Assembly (NCBI GenBank): GCA_964350195.1 | Contig: CAYGJB010000004.1 | Location: 1 to 64,000, forward strand | Length of the DNA: 64,000 bases | Reading direction: 5' to 3' | DNA from: JAJCZB01 sp964350195 | Lineage (GTDB): Bacteria > Babelota > Babeliae > Babelales > Vermiphilaceae | In this document: positions 36,070-44,225 of the stretch, piece after piece | Layout: each line of letters begins with the position of its first letter | How positions within the stretch are numbered: position 1 is the stretch's first letter | Notes under the pieces: model-generated | Seen by the model: only the letters and a program-made list of their open reading frames with translations | What the model was told of the DNA's origin: nothing | Database searches by the model: none | Made by a program: the position numbers and the translations under genes

Positions 36070-36882
36070 CTACACCTTTTCAAAATTCTGCTGCGCTGCC
36101 CATGAAATAAAAATATGTTTTATAAAGGCAAGTCGCTGTTTCTTTTCTTTAACGCGTTTAATTTTATTGTCGTTCACGGGAAAGAGGCGCATAAGCCGGC
36201 TTTTTTTAACTAGATGTGCAACCGAAAGATAGCGCTTAATGAGCCTTTCTTCTTTATCGATCGCGTTTATAAACTGCATATATGAAGTGAGACTACTCTT
36301 TGTTGTACTATTTAGATATCGATGCAAAATAGCTTCTCGCAAATTTTTCTGTAAATCATGCTGGGGATATTCATGGAGCTCTTCAATTGAAAGATGCTTT
36401 TTCCAGAAGCTCCAATTACTTGGTTTGTTCAAATAATAGTTGCCTGCTATCAGACTAACTGAAGCTGACCCATAAACCAATGCAAAGAGGGAGAAAGCCA
36501 CTTTTTTTTTGTTGGCGAAAGTATATAGTTTGGCGTTTCCTGCAAGCTCTCTGGGAGAGAACTGCTGTATTTGAATATTATGCTGCTGTAGAAAATTTGA
36601 AAAGTGTGCTTGTGCAGTATTGTAAAGCTGTGATACTGAAAATAATTCATTCTTATTTGCGTTCAGATTAGAGTTTTCCATGCTGCCACTTTGTTGATTT
36701 TGGTTATTAAAATGAGGTTCGTTGGTGATATGAATGTTTGCGCCTTCTTTTGGTACTTTTATATGTACATGCTGAACTGTAGGCATCGCAGACTGTTCGG
36801 GATTGTTTATATTGCTTGATCCCACTCCCGAATAACTGTGAAATGGTATAATTAAACACAGAAAAAATCCGATTCTTATCAT
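36070..36882 (-). CDS. Exported protein, unknown function
   Basis: An unrecognised 270-residue protein with a signal peptide (IGFFLCLIIPFHSYS). The next 80 residues are Asn/Gln-rich and probably unfolded. A hydrophobic helix follows near residues 130-150 (FSLFALVYGSASVSLIAG), and the C-terminal 110 residues are basic and helical. The pattern is that of an exported protein with one membrane segment. An AAGGGAG ribosome site precedes the ATG. It is convergent with the MCE gene and divergent from the pyr operon. Confidence 0.6.
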   Translation of the reverse strand: MIRIGFFLCLIIPFHSYSGVGSSNINNPEQSAMPTVQHVHIKVPKEGANIHITNEPHFNNQNQQSGSMENSNLNANKNELFSVSQLYNTAQAHFSNFLQQHNIQIQQFSPRELAGNAKLYTFANKKKVAFSLFALVYGSASVSLIAGNYYLNKPSNWSFWKKHLSIEELHEYPQHDLQKNLREAILHRYLNSTTKSSLTSYMQFINAIDKEERLIKRYLSVAHLVKKSRLMRLFPVNDNKIKRVKEKKQRLAFIKHIFISWAAQQNFEKV

Positions 36883-37013
36883 CAGATACTCCCTTCTTTT
36901 GTTTTATAACCATAGTATGCTATTCTCTTGCCACCAAAAATGAATAGCTAGAACATATCAAATATCAAGATCGTTTAAGAGCGATTTATTCCAATTAATA
37001 CAGAAGAGCCTTT

Positions 37014-37133
37014 ATGAAAAATCTAAAGGTGAAGAAAGCAAAGGTAGCACCAAATCGAAATTTAATAGAAGGCCGCTATATGAAGTTATATATAATGGTA
37101 ACTTTACGCTCAAGAACTAATGAGCATAAATAG
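37014..37133 (+). CDS. Possible 39-residue leader peptide upstream of pyrD
   Basis: A short basic frame (MKNLKVKKAK at the start) whose stop lies 14 bases inside pyrD. A weak AGAAGAG ribosome site precedes it. pyrD itself has no visible ribosome site, so translation of this frame could deliver ribosomes to the pyrD start. It may also be chance. It has no family match that I know. Confidence 0.25.
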   Translation: MKNLKVKKAKVAPNRNLIEGRYMKLYIMVTLRSRTNEHK

Positions 37134-38193
37134 TATTTATGACATGGGCAGGACTTTCGATGAGAATATTCAAGAAGGTCCGTTTTTTAATGGTCAAATC
37201 CCTAATCGTTTAGTACCGAAAAAAAAAGAGTGGAAAACTATTTTTGATTATTCAGTTATGTCTCCGATTGGTTTGTCTGCCTGTCCATTTGTGGCAAATG
37301 AGCGGGGTATGAAACTAGCAAGTGAGCTTGGCTATGATTTGATTACTTGGAAAACGATTCGAAGTAAGCAATCTTCTTCTCACCCGCATCCTAACTTTTC
37401 ATTTCTACAATTCGAAAAAATTACATCTCTTTATCAATCTTTGCGTGCAACGCATGCTATTGCCCAAGATACAGAAGCTATTGCATGTGCCAACTCTATT
37501 GGTAATGCTTCATATGATCTTGGCGATACATTGCGTGCAATGATACAAGGGCGTGAATCGATGCGCCTTGGGCAACTTTTTATTTCCTCAATTTACAGCG
37601 CAGAAAAATCTAATAGTGCGCTCTCAAAAGATTTAGTTTATCTGGCGCAAAGCGTACAAGATAGCGGGGCTCATATTGTGGAGATTAATCTCTCATGCCC
37701 GAATGTATTCAGTGCTTTATATCATAATTCAAAGCAAGTTTTTGAAATAGCTGCTGCAGTGGTGAGGGCAGTCTCTGTACCGGTTATTATTAAAGTAGGT
37801 TTATTTTCTAGCCCTAAAGCTATGAGCATTGTTTTGTGTGCAGCTGCACGAGCTGGGGTACGTGGTATTGCTGGAATTAATACAGTTGCCATGAGCATTC
37901 TTTCTAAGGACGGAAGCCCTTTCTTTGGAGAAGCAAGAAAAATTGCGGGAGTGAGCGGAGCGCCTATTCGCCCATGGGCAATTTCTTGGCTTAAGCAGGC
38001 AAAAAGTATTGTTTTAAAAGAGCGTCTAGATTTGACCATTTTTGCGGGGGGTGGTATTACTATGCCCAATCATATTGATAGTTTTTTTAAGGCAGGAGCC
38101 GATGCGGCGATGATGGCCACAGGAGCGATATGTAATCCATTACTCGCCCACCAATACCAATTATATTCTGATCATAAAAAGTCTGAAAAATAA
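37120..38193 (+). CDS. pyrD: Dihydroorotate dehydrogenase, class 1-like
   Basis: An FMN-dependent TIM-barrel enzyme oxidising dihydroorotate to orotate (357 residues). The substrate motif INLSCPN near residue 190 carries Cys where class 1 enzymes have their catalytic base, while class 2 has Ser. IIKVG, GIAGINT and the C-terminal FAGGGI and GADAAMMATGAI phosphate-loop motifs fit FMN binding. There is no N-terminal membrane helix, again against class 2. The N-terminal 70 residues diverge from enzymes I know. No ribosome site is visible; a short upstream frame may couple translation. It heads pyrD-pyrE-pyrF, the last three steps to UMP. Earlier steps (pyrA, B, C) are not in the window. Confidence 0.88.
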   Translation: MSINSIYDMGRTFDENIQEGPFFNGQIPNRLVPKKKEWKTIFDYSVMSPIGLSACPFVANERGMKLASELGYDLITWKTIRSKQSSSHPHPNFSFLQFEKITSLYQSLRATHAIAQDTEAIACANSIGNASYDLGDTLRAMIQGRESMRLGQLFISSIYSAEKSNSALSKDLVYLAQSVQDSGAHIVEINLSCPNVFSALYHNSKQVFEIAAAVVRAVSVPVIIKVGLFSSPKAMSIVLCAAARAGVRGIAGINTVAMSILSKDGSPFFGEARKIAGVSGAPIRPWAISWLKQAKSIVLKERLDLTIFAGGGITMPNHIDSFFKAGADAAMMATGAICNPLLAHQYQLYSDHKKSEK

Positions 38194-38233
38194 ATCTTGC
38201 AGCAGTTATATGTGTTAAAAGGTAAGGAAGAGC

Positions 38234-38842
38234 ATGGAAGCTAAAAATAAAGGAGAACTTATTCACCGCCTTTTTGAAATTGAAGCAATAAAAGAGGGTG
38301 AATTTGTTTTAGCGAGTGGTATCACATCTCCAATCTATATTGATTTACGCAAAATTATTTCATTTCCGGATGTATATCAATACGTCGTTGATTTAATGTG
38401 GCAAGAAATAAAAGACAAAGACGTCCATCACGTTGGGGGTGTTCCCTATGCGGCTTTGCCGCTTGCGAGTGGCATAGCGATTCTGTACCAAAAATCGATG
38501 CTCATGCCGCGCAAAAATGTAAAAGATCATGGAGTTGCGCGTAGTATTGAGGGAGTATTTAAAAAGGGAGATAGTGTTGTTTTGATTGAAGATGTAACCA
38601 CAAGTGGTGATAGTGCATTAAAAACGATAGATCTTCTTGAAGAAGTTGGATTACAAATAAGTGCCATCGTGGTGTTTATGGATCGTGAACAAGGTGCACA
38701 AAAAAAACTTGCAGAACGAGGGGTGAGTCTTCATGCTGTGTGCACTCTTTCTGAAGCATTAGATACGCTGCGTATGTGGAATAAAATTGATGATGCAGCG
38801 GTTGCTCGAATTCATACTTTCTTGAGAGAGAATCAGTTCTAA
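38234..38842 (+). CDS. pyrE: Orotate phosphoribosyltransferase, eukaryote-like
   Basis: Converts orotate and PRPP to OMP (202 residues). The PRPP-binding signature is VVLIEDVTTSGDSA near residue 115. The text is closer to the N-terminal half of animal UMP synthase, as I remember it, than to common bacterial PyrE. Shared segments include GEFVLASG, SPIYIDLR, GVPYAALPLA, VFMDREQG, LHAVCTLSEAL and a C-terminal RENQF, in the same order and spacing. In animals, plants and slime moulds this domain is fused to OMP decarboxylase; here it is a separate gene 61 bases ahead of pyrF. It follows pyrD by 40 bases with a GGAAGAG ribosome site. Confidence 0.95.
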   Translation: MEAKNKGELIHRLFEIEAIKEGEFVLASGITSPIYIDLRKIISFPDVYQYVVDLMWQEIKDKDVHHVGGVPYAALPLASGIAILYQKSMLMPRKNVKDHGVARSIEGVFKKGDSVVLIEDVTTSGDSALKTIDLLEEVGLQISAIVVFMDREQGAQKKLAERGVSLHAVCTLSEALDTLRMWNKIDDAAVARIHTFLRENQF

Positions 38843-38903
38843 ATAGTTTTTAAGCGTTTTCTAAATATATGGATATCACGTACAAAAGGTTGAGGAGTAA
38901 TTA

Positions 38904-39719
38904 ATGGAAGAAGAATCATCGAGCTATGCACCGACATCTCGTATTCTCCATCAATGGAAACGTATCTCATATAAAGATCGCATATCAGTTGCGCGTAATA
39001 TTGCAGCTCAAAAGCTGCTTAAAATTATTGATGAAAAACAAACAAATCTTGCGCATAATCCGGACATTACAGATAAGAATCAGTTTCTTGAATTAGTAGA
39101 TGCAATTGGCCCTCATATTTGCTTGCTTAAAACGCATATTGATCTTATAACCAATTTTGATTGGGATCTTATTGAAAAGTTACAAAGCTATGCAAAAAAA
39201 CATAATTTTTTAATTTTTGAAGATCGTAAATTTGCCGATATTGGATATGTGAGTATGCTTCAGTATACAAAAGGAATGTATCGTATTGTTGAATGGGCCG
39301 ATATGGTGAATGCTCATATGTTTACCGGCATGAGCATTATTAAAGGGCTCAAAGAAGGGGCTAATAATAAGGAACGGGGTCTTATTTTAATTCCTCGCAT
39401 GAGTGTGCGGGATAATTTTATTACATCTGAATATAGCGAGAAAGTGTTGCAAGCAGCTCAAAATTATCCTGAATTTGTGATGGGATTGATCTCTCAAGAG
39501 AAGCTTCTTGATGATTCGTTTATTCATTTTTGTCCTGGGGTGAAACTTCAAGCAGGTACCGATAGTTTAGGGCAAACGTACCTCACTCCTCAAAAAGTTA
39601 TAAATGATGGTGTGGACGTGATCATTGTGGGACGTGGAATATATCAATCTTATAACCCACAGCAAACAGCACAATGCTATCGCCAAGCAGGTTGGGATGC
39701 GTATGAAGAAAATCTTTAA
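38904..39719 (+). CDS. pyrF: OMP decarboxylase, eukaryotic (URA3/UMPS) type
   Basis: Decarboxylates OMP to UMP (271 residues). The catalytic tetrad segment reads FLIFEDRKFADIG near residue 105, the form seen in yeast URA3 and animal UMPS, not the LKFHDIPNT form of most bacteria. Further UMPS/URA3-like text includes LLKTHIDLI, QYTKGMYRIVEWAD, a DVIIVGRGIY phosphate-binding end and a C-terminal YRQAGWDAYEE. The first 35 residues resemble the linker that joins the two domains in UMPS. With pyrE upstream this looks like UMP synthase split into two genes, and horizontal gain from a eukaryote is the simplest reading. A GAGGAG ribosome site precedes the ATG. Confidence 0.95.
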   Translation: MEEESSSYAPTSRILHQWKRISYKDRISVARNIAAQKLLKIIDEKQTNLAHNPDITDKNQFLELVDAIGPHICLLKTHIDLITNFDWDLIEKLQSYAKKHNFLIFEDRKFADIGYVSMLQYTKGMYRIVEWADMVNAHMFTGMSIIKGLKEGANNKERGLILIPRMSVRDNFITSEYSEKVLQAAQNYPEFVMGLISQEKLLDDSFIHFCPGVKLQAGTDSLGQTYLTPQKVINDGVDVIIVGRGIYQSYNPQQTAQCYRQAGWDAYEENL

Positions 39720-39784
39720 AAACGTACAAATACTGTTTAATTACTTTTTAAAAGAGAGTGATGTTTTTATGTAAGGATATACTC

Positions 39785-40735
39785 ATGTTTTTCAAAAAGA
39801 TGGTGCAAACTGTTGCGATTATTGGTGTGTGTTTATCGTTATCTATTCAAGCTTTTTCAGTTACCAAATATATTATTCCATGTGGAGGGTTTGGCACGCG
39901 AATGCTTCCTTTCACTTATGCAATGCCAAAGGAGATGATTCCTTTAATGAATACTCCAGCATTGCAAGAGGCTGTTGAAGAGGGATTACGCGGAGGATTA
40001 GATCTGTTCTATATCATTACCAAAAGAAAAAAAGGTTCAGTGGAAGATCATTTTGATGCGGCTCCAGAGGTTGAAGGATTGCTCGCTAGAAGTGGAAAAG
40101 AGCATCTAGTGCATTCGATAAAAAGTATTCGTGAGCGGTCAAAGTTTGTTTATATTCGCCAATCAGAGCCTTTGGGAACGGGACATGCAGTGTTGCAGGC
40201 AAAAGGGATGATTTCTGATGATTATTTTGCAGTTGGCTGGCCTGATGTTTTTTTACTAGGAGAACCGGATGTATTTAAAAATATGATTGAGCTATGCAAA
40301 AAAGAGAATGCATCAATTATCGCAGTGAAAGAAGTTTCTATGGATCAAGTGAGTCATTACGGAGTGGTTGTAACAGGAAAGCAACTAGCCGCTAATGCGT
40401 TTGAAGTAACTGATTTGGTAGAAAAGCCAAAGCCAGAAGAGTCACCGTCTAATTTAGTAAATGCTGGGCGCTTTATTTTATCCAATAAAGTATTTGACTC
40501 TCTTGAGTCGATTCCTTATGCGACCAATGGTGAGCTTCAGCTTCCGGATGCAATAATAGATATGATGAAAAAGGGAGAACGTATTATTGCGTATAAAATA
40601 AAGGGGGAGCTTTATGATATTGGGCGACCTATTCCATGGTTAGAAGGAACTATTCGTTATGGATTAGCTCAGGAAAGCTTTTCAAAAGAGGTGAAGGAAT
40701 TATTGCGCAAGCTTGTTATAGAGCTGAAGATATAA
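39785..40735 (+). CDS. galU: UTP-glucose-1-phosphate uridylyltransferase with signal peptide
   Basis: GalU makes UDP-glucose from UTP and glucose-1-phosphate. The nucleotidyltransferase core has PCGGFGTRMLP, PKEMIPL with the catalytic Lys, a GTGHAVLQAKG segment and VEKPKPEE near residue 220. The GalU consensus ATKAIPKEM reads FTYAMPKEM here. The oddity is the N-terminus: a basic start, then VQTVAIIGVCLSLSIQAFS, a convincing Sec signal peptide ending at QA, with the core beginning directly after. GalU is normally cytoplasmic and starts at the core. AAGGA seven bases before the ATG at 39785 supports this start, and no later ATG precedes the glycine loop. It follows pyrF by 65 bases, so UTP supply and use may be co-expressed. 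Confidence 0.88.
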   Translation: MFFKKMVQTVAIIGVCLSLSIQAFSVTKYIIPCGGFGTRMLPFTYAMPKEMIPLMNTPALQEAVEEGLRGGLDLFYIITKRKKGSVEDHFDAAPEVEGLLARSGKEHLVHSIKSIRERSKFVYIRQSEPLGTGHAVLQAKGMISDDYFAVGWPDVFLLGEPDVFKNMIELCKKENASIIAVKEVSMDQVSHYGVVVTGKQLAANAFEVTDLVEKPKPEESPSNLVNAGRFILSNKVFDSLESIPYATNGELQLPDAIIDMMKKGERIIAYKIKGELYDIGRPIPWLEGTIRYGLAQESFSKEVKELLRKLVIELKI

Positions 40736-40969
40736 TCTTGTAGAAGTAGCCACTGAACAGTTGCTTATTATGTTGAAAGATTATGATCTGAAACTATCAG
40801 GACTATTGCATGAATAGCAGTAAGAATAAGTAGGTCTTCTGTTGAGTATGAGGCCTCAAAAAGCCTTTAGGCTGGTAAGAGAGTTGAATAGTTTGCTTGG
40901 ATAAGCTCTAATCTTTTATTAAAGTGATAGGGATAGATTCTATACTTTAAAATTGCAAAGGAGGCTTTC

Positions 40970-41953
40970 ATGTTTCAAGAATTAATGTATGCAGGGGGTG
41001 TCGTACTGGCACTGATAGTGCTAGCTCTATTATCTCGCTGTTTTTATTTAGTGAAGCAGGCAGAGGTTATTATTATAGAGCGGCTGGGAAAGGTGAATAG
41101 AGTTTTGCAATCTGGACTTCATTTAACTATTCCGTTTATAGATAATCCACGATATGTTCACTGGACGTATGTTGAAGAGTATGATGGGCGGCACATTTCT
41201 GTTCAAAAATCGATGTATCGAATCGATTTACGTGAAGCAGTGTACGATTTTCCAAAGCAAAACGTGATTACTCGAGATAACGTTACGATGCAAATTAATG
41301 CACTTTTATATTATCGTATATTTGATCCAAAAGCAGCGGTGTATGAAGTAGAAGATTTGCCAGAAGCCATTGAGATGCTTACGCAAACTACCTTGCGAAA
41401 TGTAATTGGCTCTATGGACTTGGATGAATCGCTTGTGTCTCGCGATAGCATTAACGAGAAGCTACGTGTTATACTTGATGACGCTACTGATAAATGGGGT
41501 GTGAAAGTAAGTCGCGTTGAGTTGCAAGAGGTAGCGCCGCCACACGATATTCGCCAAGCGATGGAAAAGCAAATGCGTGCAGAACGTGATCGTCGTGCTA
41601 CAATTTTAGAAGCTGAAGGAAGAAAGCGTGCTGCTATTTTAGATGCAGAGGGCTCTTTAGAATCGCAAGTGCTTGAAGCGCGTGGTGAAGCTGAATCTCG
41701 TGTTCATCGTGCGGAGGGGGAGGCATCTGCTCGTCTGAAAATGGCAACTGCTGAAGCAGAGGCAATCACAATGCTTAATAAAGTATCTCCAAAAGGTGAT
41801 TCTCTTTCATATTTAATTGCAATGCAATACATCAAAGCGCTTCCAGAGCTTACTAAAGGTAAAAATGATAAATTAGTTGTTGTACCCTATGAAGCAACAG
41901 CTCTTATGGGATCGCTTGGTGGGCTAAAAAAGCTTTTGAGTGAAATTAAATAA
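40970..41953 (+). CDS. SPFH/Band 7 membrane protein (stomatin/paraslipin type)
   Basis: A 327-residue protein: one N-terminal transmembrane helix (about 8-28), an SPFH domain (about 30-190, with ERLGKVNRVLQSGLHLTIPF and QNVITRDNVTMQINALLYYRI), then an Ala/Glu-rich coiled coil (about 190-270). This is the layout of bacterial stomatin-like or QmcA-type scaffold proteins, which form oligomeric cages in the membrane and regulate proteases such as FtsH. No NfeD partner gene is adjacent. An AAAGGAGG ribosome site is ideal. The 234-base gap upstream (40736-40969) holds no gene. A long bidirectional terminator follows directly. Confidence 0.92.
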   Translation: MFQELMYAGGVVLALIVLALLSRCFYLVKQAEVIIIERLGKVNRVLQSGLHLTIPFIDNPRYVHWTYVEEYDGRHISVQKSMYRIDLREAVYDFPKQNVITRDNVTMQINALLYYRIFDPKAAVYEVEDLPEAIEMLTQTTLRNVIGSMDLDESLVSRDSINEKLRVILDDATDKWGVKVSRVELQEVAPPHDIRQAMEKQMRAERDRRATILEAEGRKRAAILDAEGSLESQVLEARGEAESRVHRAEGEASARLKMATAEAEAITMLNKVSPKGDSLSYLIAMQYIKALPELTKGKNDKLVVVPYEATALMGSLGGLKKLLSEIK

Positions 41954-41990
41954 AAAAGAAAGCCTCGCGTAATGCGGGGCTTTCTTTTTT
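41952..41990. terminator. Bidirectional terminator
   Basis: A 17-bp stem with one G-T pair and a five-base loop. A-runs on one arm and T-runs on the other make it work in both directions. It separates the SPFH gene from the convergent AsnA-like gene and overlaps both stop codons. Confidence 0.9.
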
Positions 41991-42882
41991 ATTGTTGTAG
42001 TTCTTTGATTGCATGTGGAATGGTAACGGGGATTTCGCTGTGTTCTTTTTTTGAAAGCTGTATTGCTCGCATAAGACGCGTCATGCCGATACCGCCGCCA
42101 AATCGTGGAATAAAATCTAGACTTAAAAACTGATCTAGCTCTTTTGTTACTCGTTCTTTGCCAAAATGGTTAAAAAGAAGCTTGGCAAACATGCCATGAC
42201 TAATGGTATGAAAGAGTTCATACATTTCATCTACATTGCAGCTTCGTTCTGCCGATCCAACTGTTTCCATACCGTAAAGAATGGCATCAATTTTTTTAGC
42301 ATGTTCCCCTTCTTTTTTCATGTTAAAAAAAGGATGAGTATAAAAGGGAAAATTTTTTAGAAAAAAGACAGGGCTGAAATCATGCCAAATATTCATTTCT
42401 TGCTTGGCATGTATCTCTGGTTTGCCGTAATGATGCGCAGTTTCAAGATAATCACCGCTTTTAAACTGTTCACGACTTGCAAGCCCCAAATATTCGCAAA
42501 GATCTTCTAGAAGATTTTGTAGGGTATCCATGTTGCCATGTGTTTCAAATTCAAAAAGGGGAAACATATTAAGGTGCCGTTCTGCAATTGGACTTGGCTC
42601 ATCGCGATAGCTTGTGGTGTGGCAAAAAAGACCGGGAAATTCAGGGTTTTTAAGCAGATCATGCTCGAGCCACATTTGACCTGTTTGTGGTTGGGGCCAT
42701 TTAGTTCCTTGAAAAATATATGTGGCTAAAGTGGCGGGATCTTCGCATGCAGCTAAAATGCTACGGCGAGACTGAACATCTACTTCTAAAAAGCCCCGCT
42801 CGAGAAAAAATGAGCGGAGTTTTTGGGATGTTTCATGAAAGTTTTTAATTGTATGGTATTGTGATAACGGAATCGGTTCCAT
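41989..42882 (-). CDS. Class II aaRS-like enzyme, asparagine-synthetase (AS-AR/AsnA) type
   Basis: A 297-residue protein that is only the catalytic core of a class II aminoacyl-tRNA synthetase of the Asp/Asn subgroup; the tRNA anticodon-binding domain is missing. Motif 2 is visible as SYRDEPSPIAERHLNMFPLFEFE split across residues 92-115 (loop RDE...RH...FEFE), and motif 3 as GGGIGMTRL near 265. Length and layout match the archaeal AsnRS-related protein (AS-AR), a genuine asparagine synthetase from aspartate and ATP, and the GGGIG-x-x-RL end also resembles E. coli AsnA. An EpmA-like amino acid ligase is the alternative; its characteristic motifs do not fit as well. Ribosome site AAAGGAG. It is a lone gene, convergent with the SPFH gene. 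Confidence 0.7.
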   Translation of the reverse strand: MEPIPLSQYHTIKNFHETSQKLRSFFLERGFLEVDVQSRRSILAACEDPATLATYIFQGTKWPQPQTGQMWLEHDLLKNPEFPGLFCHTTSYRDEPSPIAERHLNMFPLFEFETHGNMDTLQNLLEDLCEYLGLASREQFKSGDYLETAHHYGKPEIHAKQEMNIWHDFSPVFFLKNFPFYTHPFFNMKKEGEHAKKIDAILYGMETVGSAERSCNVDEMYELFHTISHGMFAKLLFNHFGKERVTKELDQFLSLDFIPRFGGGIGMTRLMRAIQLSKKEHSEIPVTIPHAIKELQQ

Positions 42883-43033
42883 TAAAACTCCTTTATTCTA
42901 TAGTTTTATTTGGGCACATCGCGTGAAAACATAGCAATCCAAAGAAGGGAAATCAACTATTATATGAGCCGTGAGGTTTGTCATAATAAGCTATGTCATA
43001 GAAATGTAGAAAAATGTAAAAGAGGAGTACAAA

Positions 43034-43504
43034 ATGAATATCATAAAATATGTTGGAGATTTTATTCTATCATCATGGATTTGGCAGTTTACGGTTGATT
43101 GGTTTCATCCAGTGATAGCCGGTATTATTATGTTTTTTATAATGCGTATTGTTATGCGTAGAGGGCGCAGAAACTCTTTTACAGTGAGCTTTTTTACGCA
43201 ACTGTTAGGGTTGATTATTCTTTCTTTTTTTGCCATCGGGGTGTTGGTACATATGCTTGGCTGGGAGTTTGATCTACTTGATCCTTATGAGGGAGTGAAG
43301 CACATTTCCATATTGTTTCCTTCGTTGGGGCTTGGTTTATTATACGCTATTATTCAGTCACTCATCTTCTTATTTATTTCAATTTTCAAAGAAATTAATC
43401 TTATTGGATTCATAGTGCTTTGCTGGATTAGTAACGTTTTCGGTGCTATGTTGAGCTACATGTTTATTCATATGGGCGAGGTTATGAAATATCAAGGAGG
43501 TTAG
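43034..43504 (+). CDS. Small multi-pass membrane protein
   Basis: An unrecognised 156-residue protein with four hydrophobic helices (about 20-40, 48-72, 93-115, 118-145) and an Arg-rich loop (RRGRRN) after the first, which should face the cytoplasm. There are no catalytic motifs. An AGAGGAG ribosome site precedes the ATG. It ends four bases before trmH, so both genes are in one transcript. Function unknown. Confidence 0.7.
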   Translation: MNIIKYVGDFILSSWIWQFTVDWFHPVIAGIIMFFIMRIVMRRGRRNSFTVSFFTQLLGLIILSFFAIGVLVHMLGWEFDLLDPYEGVKHISILFPSLGLGLLYAIIQSLIFLFISIFKEINLIGFIVLCWISNVFGAMLSYMFIHMGEVMKYQGG

Positions 43505-43508
43505 CTGA

Positions 43509-44138
43509 ATGAGTAGGGGACTAGATGACATTGACTATCTATTAAGTTTGGTATCAGATAATAAACGAAAAATTATTGAAAAGGTTCTTAAGCATCGCAC
43601 TCGTCACATAGCGATTGTGCTCGAAAATATTTTGCAGCCGCATAACGCAAGTGCTGTTATTAGGTCAGCAGATATTTTTGGTGTTCAGGATCTTCACGTA
43701 GTTGAAAATGAAACTATATTTAGAGCGCAGACCACCATCGCTAAAGGTGCGAATAAATGGGTAGACATTCAGCGCTATGAGACAACAAAAGAGTGTATTT
43801 TTCAACTAAAAAAAGATGGCTATCGCATTGTGGCAACCACTCCCCATGAGCGAGGTTATACGTTAGATGATTTACCAATCAATCAGAAAATGGCTCTTTT
43901 ATTTGGAACAGAAACGAGCGGGCTTTCCGCTGAAGCAATTGAGCTAGCGGATGATTATGTAACGATTCCTATGTTTGGATTTACTGAGAGCTTTAATATT
44001 TCAGTGAGCGCTGCTATTTGTTTGCATACGCTTATCATGAAGTTGCATGCAAGCAGTATTGCTTGGCATATGCCTGAAGATGAAAAAAGAGCACTACAGC
44101 TTGAATGGCTGCAGCGCATTTTGCATATCAAAAAATAA
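43509..44138 (+). CDS. trmH: tRNA/rRNA 2-prime-O-methyltransferase, SpoU family (TrmH-like)
   Basis: A SPOUT-fold methyltransferase of 209 residues. The three SpoU motifs are present: N-x-x-A-x-x-R as HNASAVIRSADIFG near residue 50, LLFGTETSGLS near 130, and the knot loop IPMFGFTESFNISVSAAI near 155. The length and the FGFTESFN variant fit TrmH, which methylates G18 in the tRNA D-loop with S-adenosylmethionine. No N-terminal RlmB-type RNA-binding domain is present. It is cotranscribed with the four-helix membrane protein just upstream (AAGGAGG ribosome site). Confidence 0.9.
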   Translation: MSRGLDDIDYLLSLVSDNKRKIIEKVLKHRTRHIAIVLENILQPHNASAVIRSADIFGVQDLHVVENETIFRAQTTIAKGANKWVDIQRYETTKECIFQLKKDGYRIVATTPHERGYTLDDLPINQKMALLFGTETSGLSAEAIELADDYVTIPMFGFTESFNISVSAAICLHTLIMKLHASSIAWHMPEDEKRALQLEWLQRILHIKK

Positions 44139-44225
44139 AAGACAATACTTATTATTTGTTTTCAAAATAATTGAACTCTCCTATCAATCTATTCAATCGC
44201 ATTATTGTTGTCCAACTCTAAACGA

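Noticed and set aside
41989..42882. Complete aspartyl- or lysyl-tRNA synthetase
   Set aside because: The anticodon-binding domain is missing, and the length fits the asparagine-synthetase relatives.
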